Positions 1 through 12,103 of a stretch of DNA of 64,000 bases are shown here, in pieces. Below the pieces are notes generated by a model. That model was not told the DNA's origin and searched no databases. It saw nothing but the letters and a program-made list of their open reading frames with translations. The stretch lies in assembly GCF_019649055.1 (NCBI RefSeq), contig NW_026570322.1, forward strand, positions 124,001 to 188,000. Direction: 5' to 3'. The stretch comes from Paramacrobiotus metropolitanus (taxonomy: Eukaryota > Tardigrada > Eutardigrada > Parachela > Macrobiotidae). Each line of letters starts with the position of its first letter. Position 1 is the first letter of the stretch. The position numbers and the translations under genes were made by a program.

Positions 1-554
1 TCACTGCTATAAATGTGTTCAGAATTAGTTTCAAGTTTGACAGTCTACTGTATTACCTAACCGAAGAAGCCATACAATAATTTCCTGGGTGCCCGAAAGT
101 TTGTTGTAATTTTACTGCACACAATCAATACTGCTACAATTCAGTATGTGTGCACCAAAATATGTTACGCACCAGTCACGCATCTCAAGGTCTCCAGAAA
201 GTCTTCACCTTTGAGCAAATTACTTGCTTACGTAATATCCTGCTTTTGTGCCGGTACAGATAAGATAATTTTGACAGTCTCCATATTCCGTTGATTCAGC
301 CGCCCTTGTTAAAAACTGTAAAGACTCCCTTTATCAAGCAAATTCTGGATACTACTTCATAAAACTGACTGATAATAAATTTTCTACACTTACTTACAAA
401 ACACACGCACACCGATAGATTATGTCGTTATCTATAACAACTTTCCTTGTGGTATCGTTCCTTTTCAGTCGATGCAAAGAGACGAAAGGAGCAATTCATG
501 GCCCATTAGAACGTTCGCAAGTTTTTGTTGACAAGTAAAATAACAGTTTCTACC
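1..554. other. upstream flank of first astacin-like gene
   Basis: AT-rich non-coding sequence with no supportable gene. It lies immediately 5' of the signal-peptide ATG at 555 and presumably holds the promoter and 5' UTR of that gene. I could not pick out a convincing TATA box at the expected distance. Confidence 0.4.
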
Positions 555-3500
555 ATGTTGTACTCGGTTTCGCGGCTGTTAACCTTTGGAGCTCTGCTCA
601 GTGTTGTCCACGGAGCGGGTTATGGCGTACCACGAGCACGGAGATGGCCCCGCAACCCGAACGCTGCAATGGACAACAACGGGTACACTGATCCTTTAGT
701 GAAGATACCCTACGATGTTCCAGACGATTACAGTAAGTATCAATTTTAAAAAAAGCGCAAGGACTACGGTAATGAACTGTCGTACAAATGACGTCACGGT
801 GCTGTTTTTTTTTATATATACCTTTCTGCAGCTATTCCACAGTACACTATTTTCCAAAATGCCATCACGAAGATCTATGAAGCCACCAATAAATGCATCA
901 GATTCGTCCCGTGGAGTGCACTTTATACTGACGTACTTCACGTGACCTATTATATCAATTCCACCACTCAGTACGTTTGTGAACTTGGATGTGTCTTACT
1001 TAAAAATGTCTTACTTGGATGCTGTCTTACTTAATTGTGCTTAACACTGCTGAACCCATACCACTGCCGACAATAAAATTTAATAGTAATACTGTAATAA
1101 TCAAAATTTAATGGTTTACAAACAATGGAAATAATGTACTGGTTATGTCACAACTTTCAGATCTGTCTCGCCTGTATGCCGAGGTCCTCTTGGCTACACG
1201 GCGGGCAGTCAAACTTTGTTGATGGTGTCTAACGGCCGCACCGGTTGTCTGGACCCTGTGGACGGTGAGCGTGACGTCACCCGTATGCTGTTAAACGTGT
1301 TGGGTGTAGTCAGTGAATACCAGCGCCCGGATCGCGATGATGTGGCTAAAAGTCCCATGCAGTTCCTGTCAGGTTATAACGACAAGGTGCTGGATGTTCT
1401 GCAAGCCGATGGGATTTTCAATATAAAAACTGACACAATTCCGCTGTATCCTGATGAGTTTGATATGGATTCCGTCACGATGGTGCGAACGGCGCGGTAT
1501 GCGAAAGATCCTAGTATTCCGGTATTTACACGGACAGACGGCAAAGACGCACCCACAAGCGCAACGCTCAGTCAAAAAGATTGCGAGGCGCTCAATTACA
1601 TGTATCAGTGCAATATAGTCTGCGCCTCCACTTCGGGTAATGTTTACCGTTGTTTTAACGTGAATACGATTAGTGCCGTGCTATAACTACAGATTTCCTC
1701 AAACGTCATCTTCAGTCGGTTTCCTTGAAATTTGTATTTTTAAAGCCTGAATATTGTTTCGTTGATATTAATTTTAAAATGAATTTTGTTGAATTCTGAT
1801 TTCAATTTTCATAACCGAAATCAATATTTCCAAAAAAAAACCGTTGCAGCAAGTGCCACTTTTTCCATCTACAGGAGATTTAGGCCTGCCGAAATTCAAT
1901 AAGGACGAGATATCAGAGAGCTACTTCTGCTGGGAAACCACAACAGCTTCCGTTAACGATGCCGACGTTTTTGAGGACACCATATCTATCGTAGAGGTAA
2001 CACCATAACACTATTGTCCAGAATTCGTACGCGTACTATAGCTGAAAAAACTCAATCAGCATATTCAGTCAAGATATCTTTATATTTGACTGTGCTACTG
2101 ATGGTGAGTGGTGCTCGCTGATGCACATATTGTGAAAATTGGCGCAATAATAAAAATAAAACTAGCCAATTTTATTAACTAACTGAACGAATAGAAGGTG
2201 AACCAAATATAAATTCTATTTTGATTTTTTGTTAGTGTATTAACTGCATATCTGTATATGTACGAGAATAATGTCTGTACTGCACTTCGAAGTTTCTTTA
2301 AATTGCTAATTTGAGGTACAATTATATTGCTCATTTGGGTACAGTCTATACTTACTTACACGCTTTAAATAAGTACTTCGTACCAAGCAAAAGTGTCCAT
2401 TCTACGCGAGCTACAGCGAGCGGCAGTTACTCATGACAGTAACCTATCGCATGGCTGACATACAGATGTTTGCTGACACTATCCGCGAACTTATTGGCTA
2501 ATTCAAGGTCAGCGGCATGCTTTTGCTTGCATAATAATGCGATATTAATGATGAACTTGAAGTATTTCTGCGTTTCAAGATCACGCCACGATTAATTTTG
2601 TTTTTATAACAAAATATTGAGATTTTGGTTGTAAGTAAAACCCACAGTACCGGTCGTCGGGCCTGCCTTTTTCTGACAAGTGAGGGCAGTAAAAACTGGT
2701 AAGTATTTCTATTGCAGTCGCCGATTTATGGCCTGTCGCAGGATACAAACCAGCTTAGTTCTTTCAATTTCCCATAGGATTCCAATCCGATATCGGCTAC
2801 CAGTATATCATACGAGTTCACTCCAGCGATTGGCGTCACAGCAACATCACCTAATTCCGCCACCCCAAAGACCGCCCAGCTGAAGTTAAAAAATTCAATT
2901 ATTAAGGGCTTCAAGTCATCGGTGCGTCTCACCGCCAAAACCGGCAGCACTCCTGTTGCGGCGGATGACATCGAGGTCAGTGTTAACTGCTGGCCCCGAT
3001 TCCAACTGGCGGGGGCGGGGGAGCTGCCTTGTGGTACGCCTGGTAAACGGGGCAAGGCTGCTGCGGACTTCATCGTTGAAAGAGAATGCGCTCGTAGCGG
3101 CGCAACAACATACACACGGTCAGGGTTGCACTGTAACCCGTCTGGTGGAGATAATTTTATTGCCGAATTCCGGAACATCATTACTATTTCGGTACAGCAC
3201 ATTCCTAACCGCTACGCATATGTGACATTGTACAAGCTTGTCCGGTAATTTCTGCCGGTTCAATACAGCGAAGTATACAAATTTGCGTGTTACGCCAAAC
3301 TCTGTGCTACGGCGCGCCACGCCACACTGCTTAAATACTGTACGTAACATGCATCTGGCTGGCAGGTGGCTTGGTGCACGCCAGATAATTCAATGAGAAT
3401 AACAGAAACTGCCTGGCTGAAGGTGGTTAGAATAGAAAACGGTCGGTGTAGTTAATGGGCAATCTATCTGCGGAGCGCATTTAGACAATCCGATAGGCGT

Positions 3501-3861
3501 AGTGACGTGGCCATCATTTTAAGCGCAAATTTCGCGCTAGCTGTACCTTTACGACAGAAATTGCCGGACAAGCTTGTACAGTCTCTGGCTAGCTTTACAA
3601 GTAAACTGTATTGCATTACAGATTAACGATCCCGATGGAACGACACCAGAATTTCTTGGTTTACGAGTGCATCGTGACGGTAATCCTGGTAACGACTTTA
3701 GTAGCAGCTGGAAATACGTTGAAACCTCCAAATCATTAATGGTCACTGCGAGTAATTTTGAACCGGGAAATTATGCCTTTCAATTATTATTCGTTGACCC
3801 GGACGCTGCTGGTCTTCCCATTGCATTCACCTTCGCTGCCACACTTAAGTGTAAAGTGTAA
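555..3861 (+). CDS. secreted astacin-like pseudoprotease, paralog 1
   Basis: Six exons in consistent phase: 555-732, 832-970, 1161-1636, 1875-1996, 2778-3191, 3622-3861, giving about 522 residues. Residues 1-20 are a hydrophobic signal peptide. It is followed almost directly by the RRWPRN segment matching the N-terminus of a mature astacin domain, so no propeptide with an FxGD motif is present. Exon 2 encodes the KCIRFVP helix region typical of astacins. Exon 3 encodes the active-site helix ending EYQRPDRDD, but the HExxHxxGxxH ligands are replaced: Arg147, Met148, Asn151 and Ser157. The Met-turn/Tyr region reads FDMDSVTMV instead of YDYxSVMHY. The domain closes with LSQKDCEALNYMYQC. Exons 4-6 encode a C-terminal extension of about 257 residues with an NCWPRF motif and a terminal LKC, shared by the two downstream paralogs. 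By known astacin chemistry it cannot bind zinc, so a non-enzymatic secreted role is inferred. The start is the ATG before the signal peptide. Confidence 0.8.
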
Positions 3862-5173
3862 ACCACCCTCAACTTTCCTGTAATTTTCCTGTAGTCGTGC
3901 GTGCTCGGTTGTATCCCAATGGGTGAATGTTAGTCTGAGCATGAATTCCTTTTGAGTTTCCCCAATGCAAACATGATTCTTTTGAAAATAATTTAGGTGC
4001 TTATGGCGTGTTATAGTTAAACTGTCTGCTGTTCGTGCGTAGAAAAGGTATCCAACTTGATAAAAAAATGGTACTGTGAATATGACGGAGTCACTGGTTT
4101 GTATTTTGACATTTATCTTTCCATCTTTCTTGTCCTCGCAGTTTTCATACATATTAAAACATTGGGTGGTGTAAAAAGCAGGTATCTGACAAATGATATA
4201 CCGTAGATAAAAGCTAGAATGAACTAGCAATACCAGAATTAGGGGATCATCGGAGCCCCGGCAAGTTATGAAAATAATTGTTACCCTAAAAAAACCAAAG
4301 CAGAGTATTGGCTTTGGCATAGGGGCACGCTGGACAATAAGCCTTTCCACAATGAGTTACGCAAAACACACAATAATTGAATCATATACAGTCTTTACTG
4401 GAGAGATATTTGCTGAACGAAGAAAATTATGGTGTACAACAGTTGTTAACTTTCAGTGGTCATTCGTTTCCGGTGTGCGGTTGCAGAGTATCATGCAATT
4501 TTTTTTTGGGTTACAAATGTACGGCAATAGTACTCCGTCACGTGGACATATGTAGAAACAGTACGTAGTGACGCAAATATCAATATACATCAGGTACTGA
4601 TACCCAGCTTGTTGGGATCAACACCCGCTAGCTACCGAGCTGCCGCGGCCGAGAATCTTGAGAACACCAATGGATCGCAAATCAGTGTTCTAAAAGCAGT
4701 CGTCTGAGCGTTGGTCCACAAGAAGATCATATTTGTTACACAAGGGTAGCCGGTTAATAAAGATCTGTAACCCGCAATACTGCTTATACTTACTTCTACA
4801 CATAACTATCATCTGCATACTTTATCCTCGTTACCTCGTAACAGTCACCCTATTACAGCAACGTTGTTGATTTAACGATTATCTCGCTAATACGCCGGTA
4901 ATTATGCAACTATGTAGTCGTTTGATAGGAAAAGTACAAGTACACCAAGCGTTTTGACCAAAGCAAGTTTTGGTACGAAGGTGACTGACAATAAAATTTC
5001 CGCGCTTATTTGTGTTTTCTTATTTTTTAATAACAATTTCCGTAATCATCAGAATTGCCTTCCGTAATCATCAGAAAACGAGCACCATAATATTATTCGC
5101 AAGAAATTATTGAGATTCTGTTTGCTTTATGTTAAGCGAATTTGTAGTATAGTATACAATTGCTCTCAGTCAA
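3862..5173. other. intergenic region between paralogs 1 and 2
   Basis: No exon-like sequence was found here. Open frames at 3787-4350 (-) and 4268-4555 (+) have no recognisable family and no splice or paralogy support. The last part is the probable promoter of the next gene. Confidence 0.4.
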
Positions 5174-7443
5174 ATGTGGGCCATGCAGGGTTGCATTATT
5201 CTGCTTTCCATAATAGTTGAGTTTTCATATTCCGCCAGTCATCTGCAGCTGCCCAATGGAATGTACAATTTCTGGCCTATCAACCCCAGCGCAACAACAA
5301 CGACAAACAACGGCGACACTGCATACCGAATCAGCCGTGTTCGTATTGGTTATGTTCGCGATTCCATTTACCGTATGTAAAAATAATAGAAAACTCGGAC
5401 AATAATTAGTTTTCTGTGGGCAACATTGTATCACAGTGAAGTATCTGTATGTGTTTAGCACTGGCGGAATATAGCACGCTGACCAACGCTATGGACCGAA
5501 TCAAGACGGCCACAAAAGGCTGCATAGAATTCGCGCCGTATGATCAGTTGCTGAGTAGTGTACCGCAGTCGAAGCTCCACATTCGAAACCAACCTGAAAC
5601 CGGGTACAGGCGATTTTCATTCCACTGACAGTATAAAAATAGTGTGCCATTTGATTGTAATTATAAAGGCACGGCTTTTTTAGTACGATTAATGCTTGTC
5701 GCACCCACCCGGGATACGTTATCGACAGCCAAGGAGCCGGACAAGTTATATTTCTTTTCGGATCGCTGAGTAAAGGCAATAGTACTGCGGAACATGGATG
5801 CCTTGACGACGAACGGGAAACCACACGCTATCTGCTGAATCTCCTTGGCATCGTCAATGAATTCCAGCGTCCTGACCGGGCATCCGTTGGCGTCTCGTTT
5901 CCTAGAGGGTATAACAACCGCACCAAGTCGTACCTACGCAATGAATACCTCTTTTTCCCCAAACAAGATGCCGTGGGCGTTGAACGTGATCTGGATGTTG
6001 ACTCAGTGACCATGATAACACCGGAACAATATGCCGCTTCGCCGGATGAACCGTTGTTCGTGCTAGGCACAGGAGTGTCGGTATCCCCGTCCATCTCGGG
6101 TCGTTTAAGCCAAAAAGACTGCGAGCTGCTGAATCTAATATATGACTGTGGAATTACGTGCGGTATGAGTGTAGTCAGATTAGCAGTAAACGAGCATGGC
6201 CGGCTGACCTCTGAAATCATATTTTGCCGTCTAATAGCATTTAGCCGCATTAAGCAAGATTTTGGTTACTGGAAGTATCGTTTATGTGACATTTTTAATG
6301 TTGCAGCTACATTTAGGTTAATTTGGTTCAAGAGTTCAAAGGCCGCATCGATGTGATGGCCGAGTCTTGTTATTTTTGGGGGAAGCGTATTTCGCATGCA
6401 ATAGATTGCCACGAAGTATTAATGCGTGGATTTTGTGCTAATCCGCAGCTTGTGAATAGGCTCCGCTTTACCGGAAATCGTTCTGAATCCACCAACCCGC
6501 GTCGCTAACTTCCATTGTTGGAATCCTAATGAAGCTGGTCAACCGTTTTCCGCCTTAGAAGAGCGGGGTGAAACAGGAAGAATTGGATCACTAGAATTAA
6601 ATCTTCCCGTGGGAAAACTCACAGATTATTTTTTACTTATAATATGTATTAAGCGATTAAGTACATTACGCCTCCTGTTCTTGCGCAGGCACCATCGACA
6701 AGTACAGATGTACTGCAGTACTCCTTTGGTTCATCCGATCCTAAACTGAAAATACGAACTCAAACGTTTAACAACGCTGACAAGTCAGTAGCGATTGGAC
6801 TGCCGGAGAAGATTTCCCGCGGTTTCCGCACTAGTGCCACGGTGGGTGCCCGGGCGGGAGGCAGAGTGGTGGCCCGAGGCGACATCGAAGTATGGGTTAA
6901 CTGCTGGCCACACTTTCGCGTGAATAACGGCATCATGGTACCCTGCGGCTTTGGAGATAATCCGGAGGAAAACCCGGTATTGGGACTACGTGATGTTCCC
7001 TTTTGCTCCTATGAGCATGGACCACCACTTACTACCACATCCGCATGTGAAGAAGATGGGTCACTGCGACCTGGACAAGTGGTCTTCAGCATTCGGGTAA
7101 AATACAGTGTCGTTTCTTTGTCGATCATCGCCAGGGAACATTTTCGCGGTTGTAGGCAACGGATCCAGACGGTAGTGCCACGCAGTCGGAACTAATTGCG
7201 GTGACTACGAAGAAACCTGATCCAGATTCGGGCGTGCCTGTGGAAGAGGATGAAACCTCGAACTGGATATACAGCACCGAAACCGGGGCTATGATAACGC
7301 TGGCACGCATATCAAACATTAACGAGGCACCTCTAATGGCCTTCCGTGTACTATTTCATGATACAACATATTCCAGCATAGTCAATCCAGAGGGTTCTGT
7401 TCTGTTAGAGTTAACTGTTAATCTGAAGTGTCCAGAAAATTAA
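5174..7443 (+). CDS. secreted astacin-like pseudoprotease, paralog 2
   Basis: Six exons in phase: 5174-5372, 5459-5603, 5684-6162, 6460-6608, 6689-7096, 7156-7443, giving about 555 residues. Phase at every intron is the same as in paralogs 1 and 3. It has a signal peptide at residues 1-20, then FWPINPSA and RVRIGY, matching the WP...IPY start of a mature astacin, again with no propeptide. Exon 2 has the TKGCIEF helix end. The active-site helix ends NEFQRPDRA and lacks all ligands: Arg163, Tyr164, Asn167 and Asn173 stand where His, Glu, His and His belong. The region SVTMITPEQYAAS replaces the Met-turn. Exons 4-6 carry the shared C-terminal extension with HCW, VNCWPHF, DVPFC and a final VNLKC. 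The intact frame and conserved Cys suggest a functional, non-catalytic secreted protein. Function unknown. Confidence 0.82.
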
Positions 7444-8387
7444 TAGGTTCTTGTAGTGTTTCGTTGCTAACATTTGAAGTTTCTTGATGGTGCACAGATG
7501 AAACAGAAGGCAAAAAGTGAAACGACTGACGGCACGTCGATAGATCTTTGTTTCAAATTGTCACTTGTACAAGGCCCGTTCATTTAAGGTTTTTTGTAGA
7601 ATGTAAAAATCGCGTGCCGTTTACCATACATTTTAAATTTTATGGAAATCAGTAGCGTGTCGGCATAGAATGGAAATCATGGAATGGAATCATTTTATGG
7701 AAATCAGTAGCGTGTCAGTAGCGTAGAATTAACAAAAGTCCCCACCGGCAGAACACAGCAGCTGTATTTCACCTCAAATGTAAGTAACTGCATTAGCACA
7801 GTAAGTAGTAAGTACCGTCTTTTTGTGCTGCGTTATGGTACAGAATGCAGTATAAATGTGACATTCTTACTGAATACTATATCTGCGTACTCTTATCACT
7901 GCCCAACGTTTACTTTTTTTCGCTTCCGTCATCTTAATCTTTCACAGAGTAATAATGTTATGCAAGAGTACTTGTACTACCTTTTCTTCGTTGTGTAATG
8001 AAGTGCCACTTACTGCATGCCGGCTACGAGCGCTACGGCGCAATGCAAATTCGCAGCTTTCTCAACAAGAAGCGTTATCGTTCTTTGTTTAGAAGCCAGT
8101 GTGATAAGACATACGTTGATTCATTTCCTTTCAATACCTGTGACGCGTGGCTGCACAAGTTTCAAGTTAAGTCCATTACTATCGAACTTCTCTTTTAATT
8201 TATTATTCTGCATTTTCTTTCGTCACTAGAATAGGCGTGCGTTCTGCAATTTAAATGTGCGAGCATAATCTACTATAATAATAATTATGCTTTGCTTCCT
8301 ACGTTGCAATGGCTATTGATTGAATTTAATGATATAAATTTCCCGTTTCCGGAAACAGAAATTTATTTTTTTATTTCGCGGCAAAGG
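7444..8387. other. intergenic region between paralogs 2 and 3
   Basis: Non-coding. A short imperfect direct repeat around TTTATGGAAATCAGTAGCGT occurs at about 7638-7660 and again at about 7692-7715. No gene is seen. Confidence 0.4.
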
Positions 8388-10750
8388 ATGTGGACGGCAG
8401 CATATTTTCTCATTTTATTCGCTGTTTTTGCTTTTTCTGACGCTGCCAGTCATATGCGCAAGCCGAATGATGAATACGATTTCTGGCCCGTTAATCCCAA
8501 TGCCACACTAGTGCCAGATGCAGGCGAGATAATGTACCAAAGAGGTCGTGTAAGGATCGGTTATGATTTGGACAGCATGTACCGTAAGTATATTACCACA
8601 TCCTCGAAACGCGATAATACCTTATTACCGTTTCCGGTCAAGGTTATCTGTTTGCAGCTTTAACGGAGTACACGACGCTGGTTAGCGCAATGAACCATAT
8701 CAAAACCGCTACAAAAGGCTGCATAGAGTTCCTACCATATGATTTGATAGCAGGCACCTTACCTTTATCACGATTACATTTCCGCAATCAGCCAATATCC
8801 GGGTAATCACATGTTCCTGTTGAACGAATAACAGCATCTTATCTTATACTAATTTTGGGCTGATTTCACACAGTTCAATTAACGCGTGTCGAACGCATCC
8901 AGGATATGTCCGGAACAGCAGCGGCGCCGGTCAGCAAGCGCTGTTCTTCGGATCCAGAAGTAAAGGCACCAGCGCAGCGGAGCATGGTTGCCTCGATGAT
9001 GAACGCGAGACCACCCGTTTTCTGATGAAAATGCTTGGAGTGGTCAGTGAATTTCAGCGTCCGGATCGTAGCGCAGTCGGACTGAACTTTGGAACCGGGG
9101 TACAATAATAAAACCAAGACATACCTGCGGAATGAATTCCTGTTCTTTCCTGAACAAACTGCTCACACTCACAAACTTCTCGATATGGTCGATCTGGAAT
9201 CCGTCACCATGATCACACCAGAACAGTTTGCGGCTTCGGAGAGTGACCCAGTGTTTACGTTCGCCAATGGAATGTCACTGATGCGGTCTATCTCAGGGAA
9301 ATTGAGTCTTGCGGATTGTGAAGCGTTGAATTACATGTATCAATGTGGAATTCGTTGTGGTGTGTATGTGTGTACGCTTCGTATTATTGCTTACAGTATT
9401 TTCAAGAGTACTTACATTGTACACAATTTACGACCTTACAGGTTCAACAATGCCTGAAATTACCATGGTACCAGCCACGCGAGTCGTTAATATGCACTGT
9501 TGGACTGCACAGCAAGCAGGTCAACCAATTTCTGCTGCGGACGAAGCGAAGCAAATAGGCGAAATCGGAAGAATAGCATATCCAGTTAGTACAAGACACA
9601 AGTAACCCGTAGATTTCTGCTTCTCAGTTTCATCTGCATGTACAAAACAACCGATTTTTTAATATATCTGTGAACAATTAAAATCGTATTTTCGAATGTA
9701 TATTATTACTTAATGCCGGAAGATGTTTGCACTGGGTATCTGCCGTCTTCCAAACTATGCAATATGAGCGTAAATGCAAGCCAATCGTTTATAAATTATA
9801 CCCACAGTAGTTACGGTCACGCAAACGCTGCCACCAGTGACAGCACTTGCGCGAAACTGTACTCAATTTGATGGAAATTATATAGGCGCCGGCTTCAGAT
9901 GTTCGCTATACATTTGGGTCATCCAATTTCCGGTTAAAGGTAAGAAATGACCCTTCAGCGACGTCCGCTGCAGTTGGATTGTCGCAAACAATTTCCACGG
10001 GCTTCGAAACCACCTTCACTGTGGATGCTCGTGTTGGAAGTAAAGTTGTCGCTACCGGAAGCATCGAAGCATGGATAAATTGCTGGCCGCAATTTAGCAT
10101 CCGAAATCGACTTATAGATTGTCGAAACGACGAAGCGGATGATCTTGGACCTTCTCTTGGATTAAGAGACGCACCACGTTGCGTTAGCATGGAAGACGAT
10201 CCCACATTGTCGGTACCTTGCTCAAGTGAATTGATTTTTTTGTCCAATACGGAAGCTTTCCGAGTGGCTGTAAGTGTGCATACTTGCAGCAACATGTGAC
10301 AAATGACAGGTGACAAACATTTGGAATTTAAAAGCAAAAGAAATTTATTGCATGCAGTTTTTGCCGCATCCCCTCGTCAGCAAAACGAAAACTGTTTGTC
10401 AACAGTGCCTTCGTTGTTCGATACATTTCCTTCCTATTAAAAATACATATGATTGTTTTAAACGAGAAAATTCTGTACAGGTATTCGATCCGGATGGATT
10501 CGGAAATACCGAATCTGAAATGATTGAGGTTGTTAAGGGTGAAACGGAAGAAGACGAAACGTCCGCCTGGATCTATGACAATGTTACCAGATCTGTGCGA
10601 CGATTGGGCCCTCTTGAAGATTTGGAAAACACTCCACCTCGCATTTTCCGAATTTTATTTCGAGATACTACGTATTCAAACAATGTTAACCCTGATGGAT
10701 ATATAATATTGGAATATTTCGTGAATCTTAAATGTGAAGAACCGACGTAG
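8388..10750 (+). CDS. secreted astacin-like pseudoprotease, paralog 3 (one frame break)
   Basis: Six exons: 8388-8583, 8658-8802, 8874-9359, 9442-9584, 9886-10269, 10481-10750, about 540 residues if one extra base in exon 3 is discounted. Signal peptide is at residues 1-21, then YDFWPVNPNA and RVRIGYDLDSMY, the mature astacin start without propeptide. The helix reads ETTRFLMKMLGVVSEFQRPD, so the ligand positions hold Arg, Phe, Lys and Ser. The C-terminal extension (INCWPQF, DAPRC, NVNPDGYIILEY, VNLKC) parallels paralogs 1 and 2. In exon 3 a run of four G at 9097-9100 puts two TAA codons in frame at once. Dropping one G restores alignment with paralog 2 and the splice phase, so this is either a sequencing error or a recent null allele. 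Nearest neighbour is paralog 2. Confidence 0.78.
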
Positions 10751-12103
10751 GCTGTCTGATGCAAAATGGCCCAAGAGGTTGTCTAAAGCAAGTTCATGAC
10801 CGAAAAGCTGAAGCGCTTTTGGGGAAATTTATGATATATCAATTGATTCAATTCTAAAATGTGTTCATAGTTAAGTGAGTTTCTCAAAGGCAGTGGTCTC
10901 CTAAACTGCTGAACTTTTCACAATGCTTACCTACGTTAAAACTAAAATGCACCGAATAAGCTCCAGCACTCTTAAAAAATGAATCATTAAAAACAGTAAA
11001 AAATTTGAATAATGAAGCTGTTACAGGTTTTTTCAGTGGCTACAGTTTCGGTTGTTCATGTTTTGACGTTTGTTACGGTTTGTAGATTTTATTAGTGTTG
11101 TTATAATTTTGTCCTTCGCAAGTAGCTGAAACATAACATATCGTTAATAACCACAGTTAATTATCGTCAACAATGTTGACGATAATTAACTGTCTACAAT
11201 TGACGATACCGGTATCCTTTGCACTGGCATTTTTCCCAGCATGACGTTACCCATTTGCCTCCTCACTTTTTTTCGTTTTGTATACCTGGCTTTAATAGCA
11301 GTTTAAAATGTTTATGTCATGTTAATATTTATCGGCTGATATTCACTATTCAGCATTTGTGCTGTTGCTGCTTTATAATGCTATTTTGTGCGCTGAACTC
11401 CTGCCCCAGGTACGTATTCCATATATAGCTCAGTAAGTCACAAGATTGCTACATTAGTGTTTATAATGAAGGCAGTTATTTAAAAACAAACTCGAAGAAA
11501 CTTGCAGTGATAACTGTAACGAACGACACGCTCGCAAGTCAGAACATGTACAGCAGTTTCACTGGCAAAACGGTAGTATGGTAAGTAATGCATTGCCAAT
11601 ACATAGGATACCACCATTACAGCGGTATCCACAAACTGGTGTTTGGTCACGCCCACTGGACCGTTGCGGATGAAACTATTTTTTTAAGTATTCCCAAACA
11701 ACAAAAGAAATTTTTCTGATGGGAAAGGCGTTGACCTTGCCCTGGTAAAACAGATTACAGTGAACACTTAGGGAAACACATACATACGGTAGGCATGCCG
11801 CATACAGCTAGAGTATTATGCAAGGGTAGTAATGGCAATGCGGAACAGAACAACAGGGGAGATTCATAGGGATACGTAACCATTGGCATGCATGGCATAT
11901 TGACACAATATGTTATGTATGCTGCACAAAAAAAAACTACGAGTATAAAAACACTCCTTTAATTTTTCCGCCATACAGATACACTAGGCACTACGCTCGT
12001 ACTGGATTTGTGTCTGGCGAATGGCGAGTCTGGCGTTGTCTTGCGCTTGCGCCACGGATGTCGCCGGGTTCATGATGCGACCGCCTACAAACCATAGTCG
12101 CAA
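10751..12103. other. intergenic region
   Basis: No gene supported. It contains a perfect hairpin at 11153-11193, listed separately, and AT-rich sequence. The right end is the 3' flank of the minus-strand gene ending near 12104. Confidence 0.4.
11153..11193. repeat. perfect 20-bp inverted repeat
   Basis: Arms at 11153-11172 and 11174-11193 are exact reverse complements around one central base. The left arm is ACAGTTAATTATCGTCAACA. It could form a cruciform or RNA hairpin. No surrounding element or target duplication was recognised. Confidence 0.85.
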
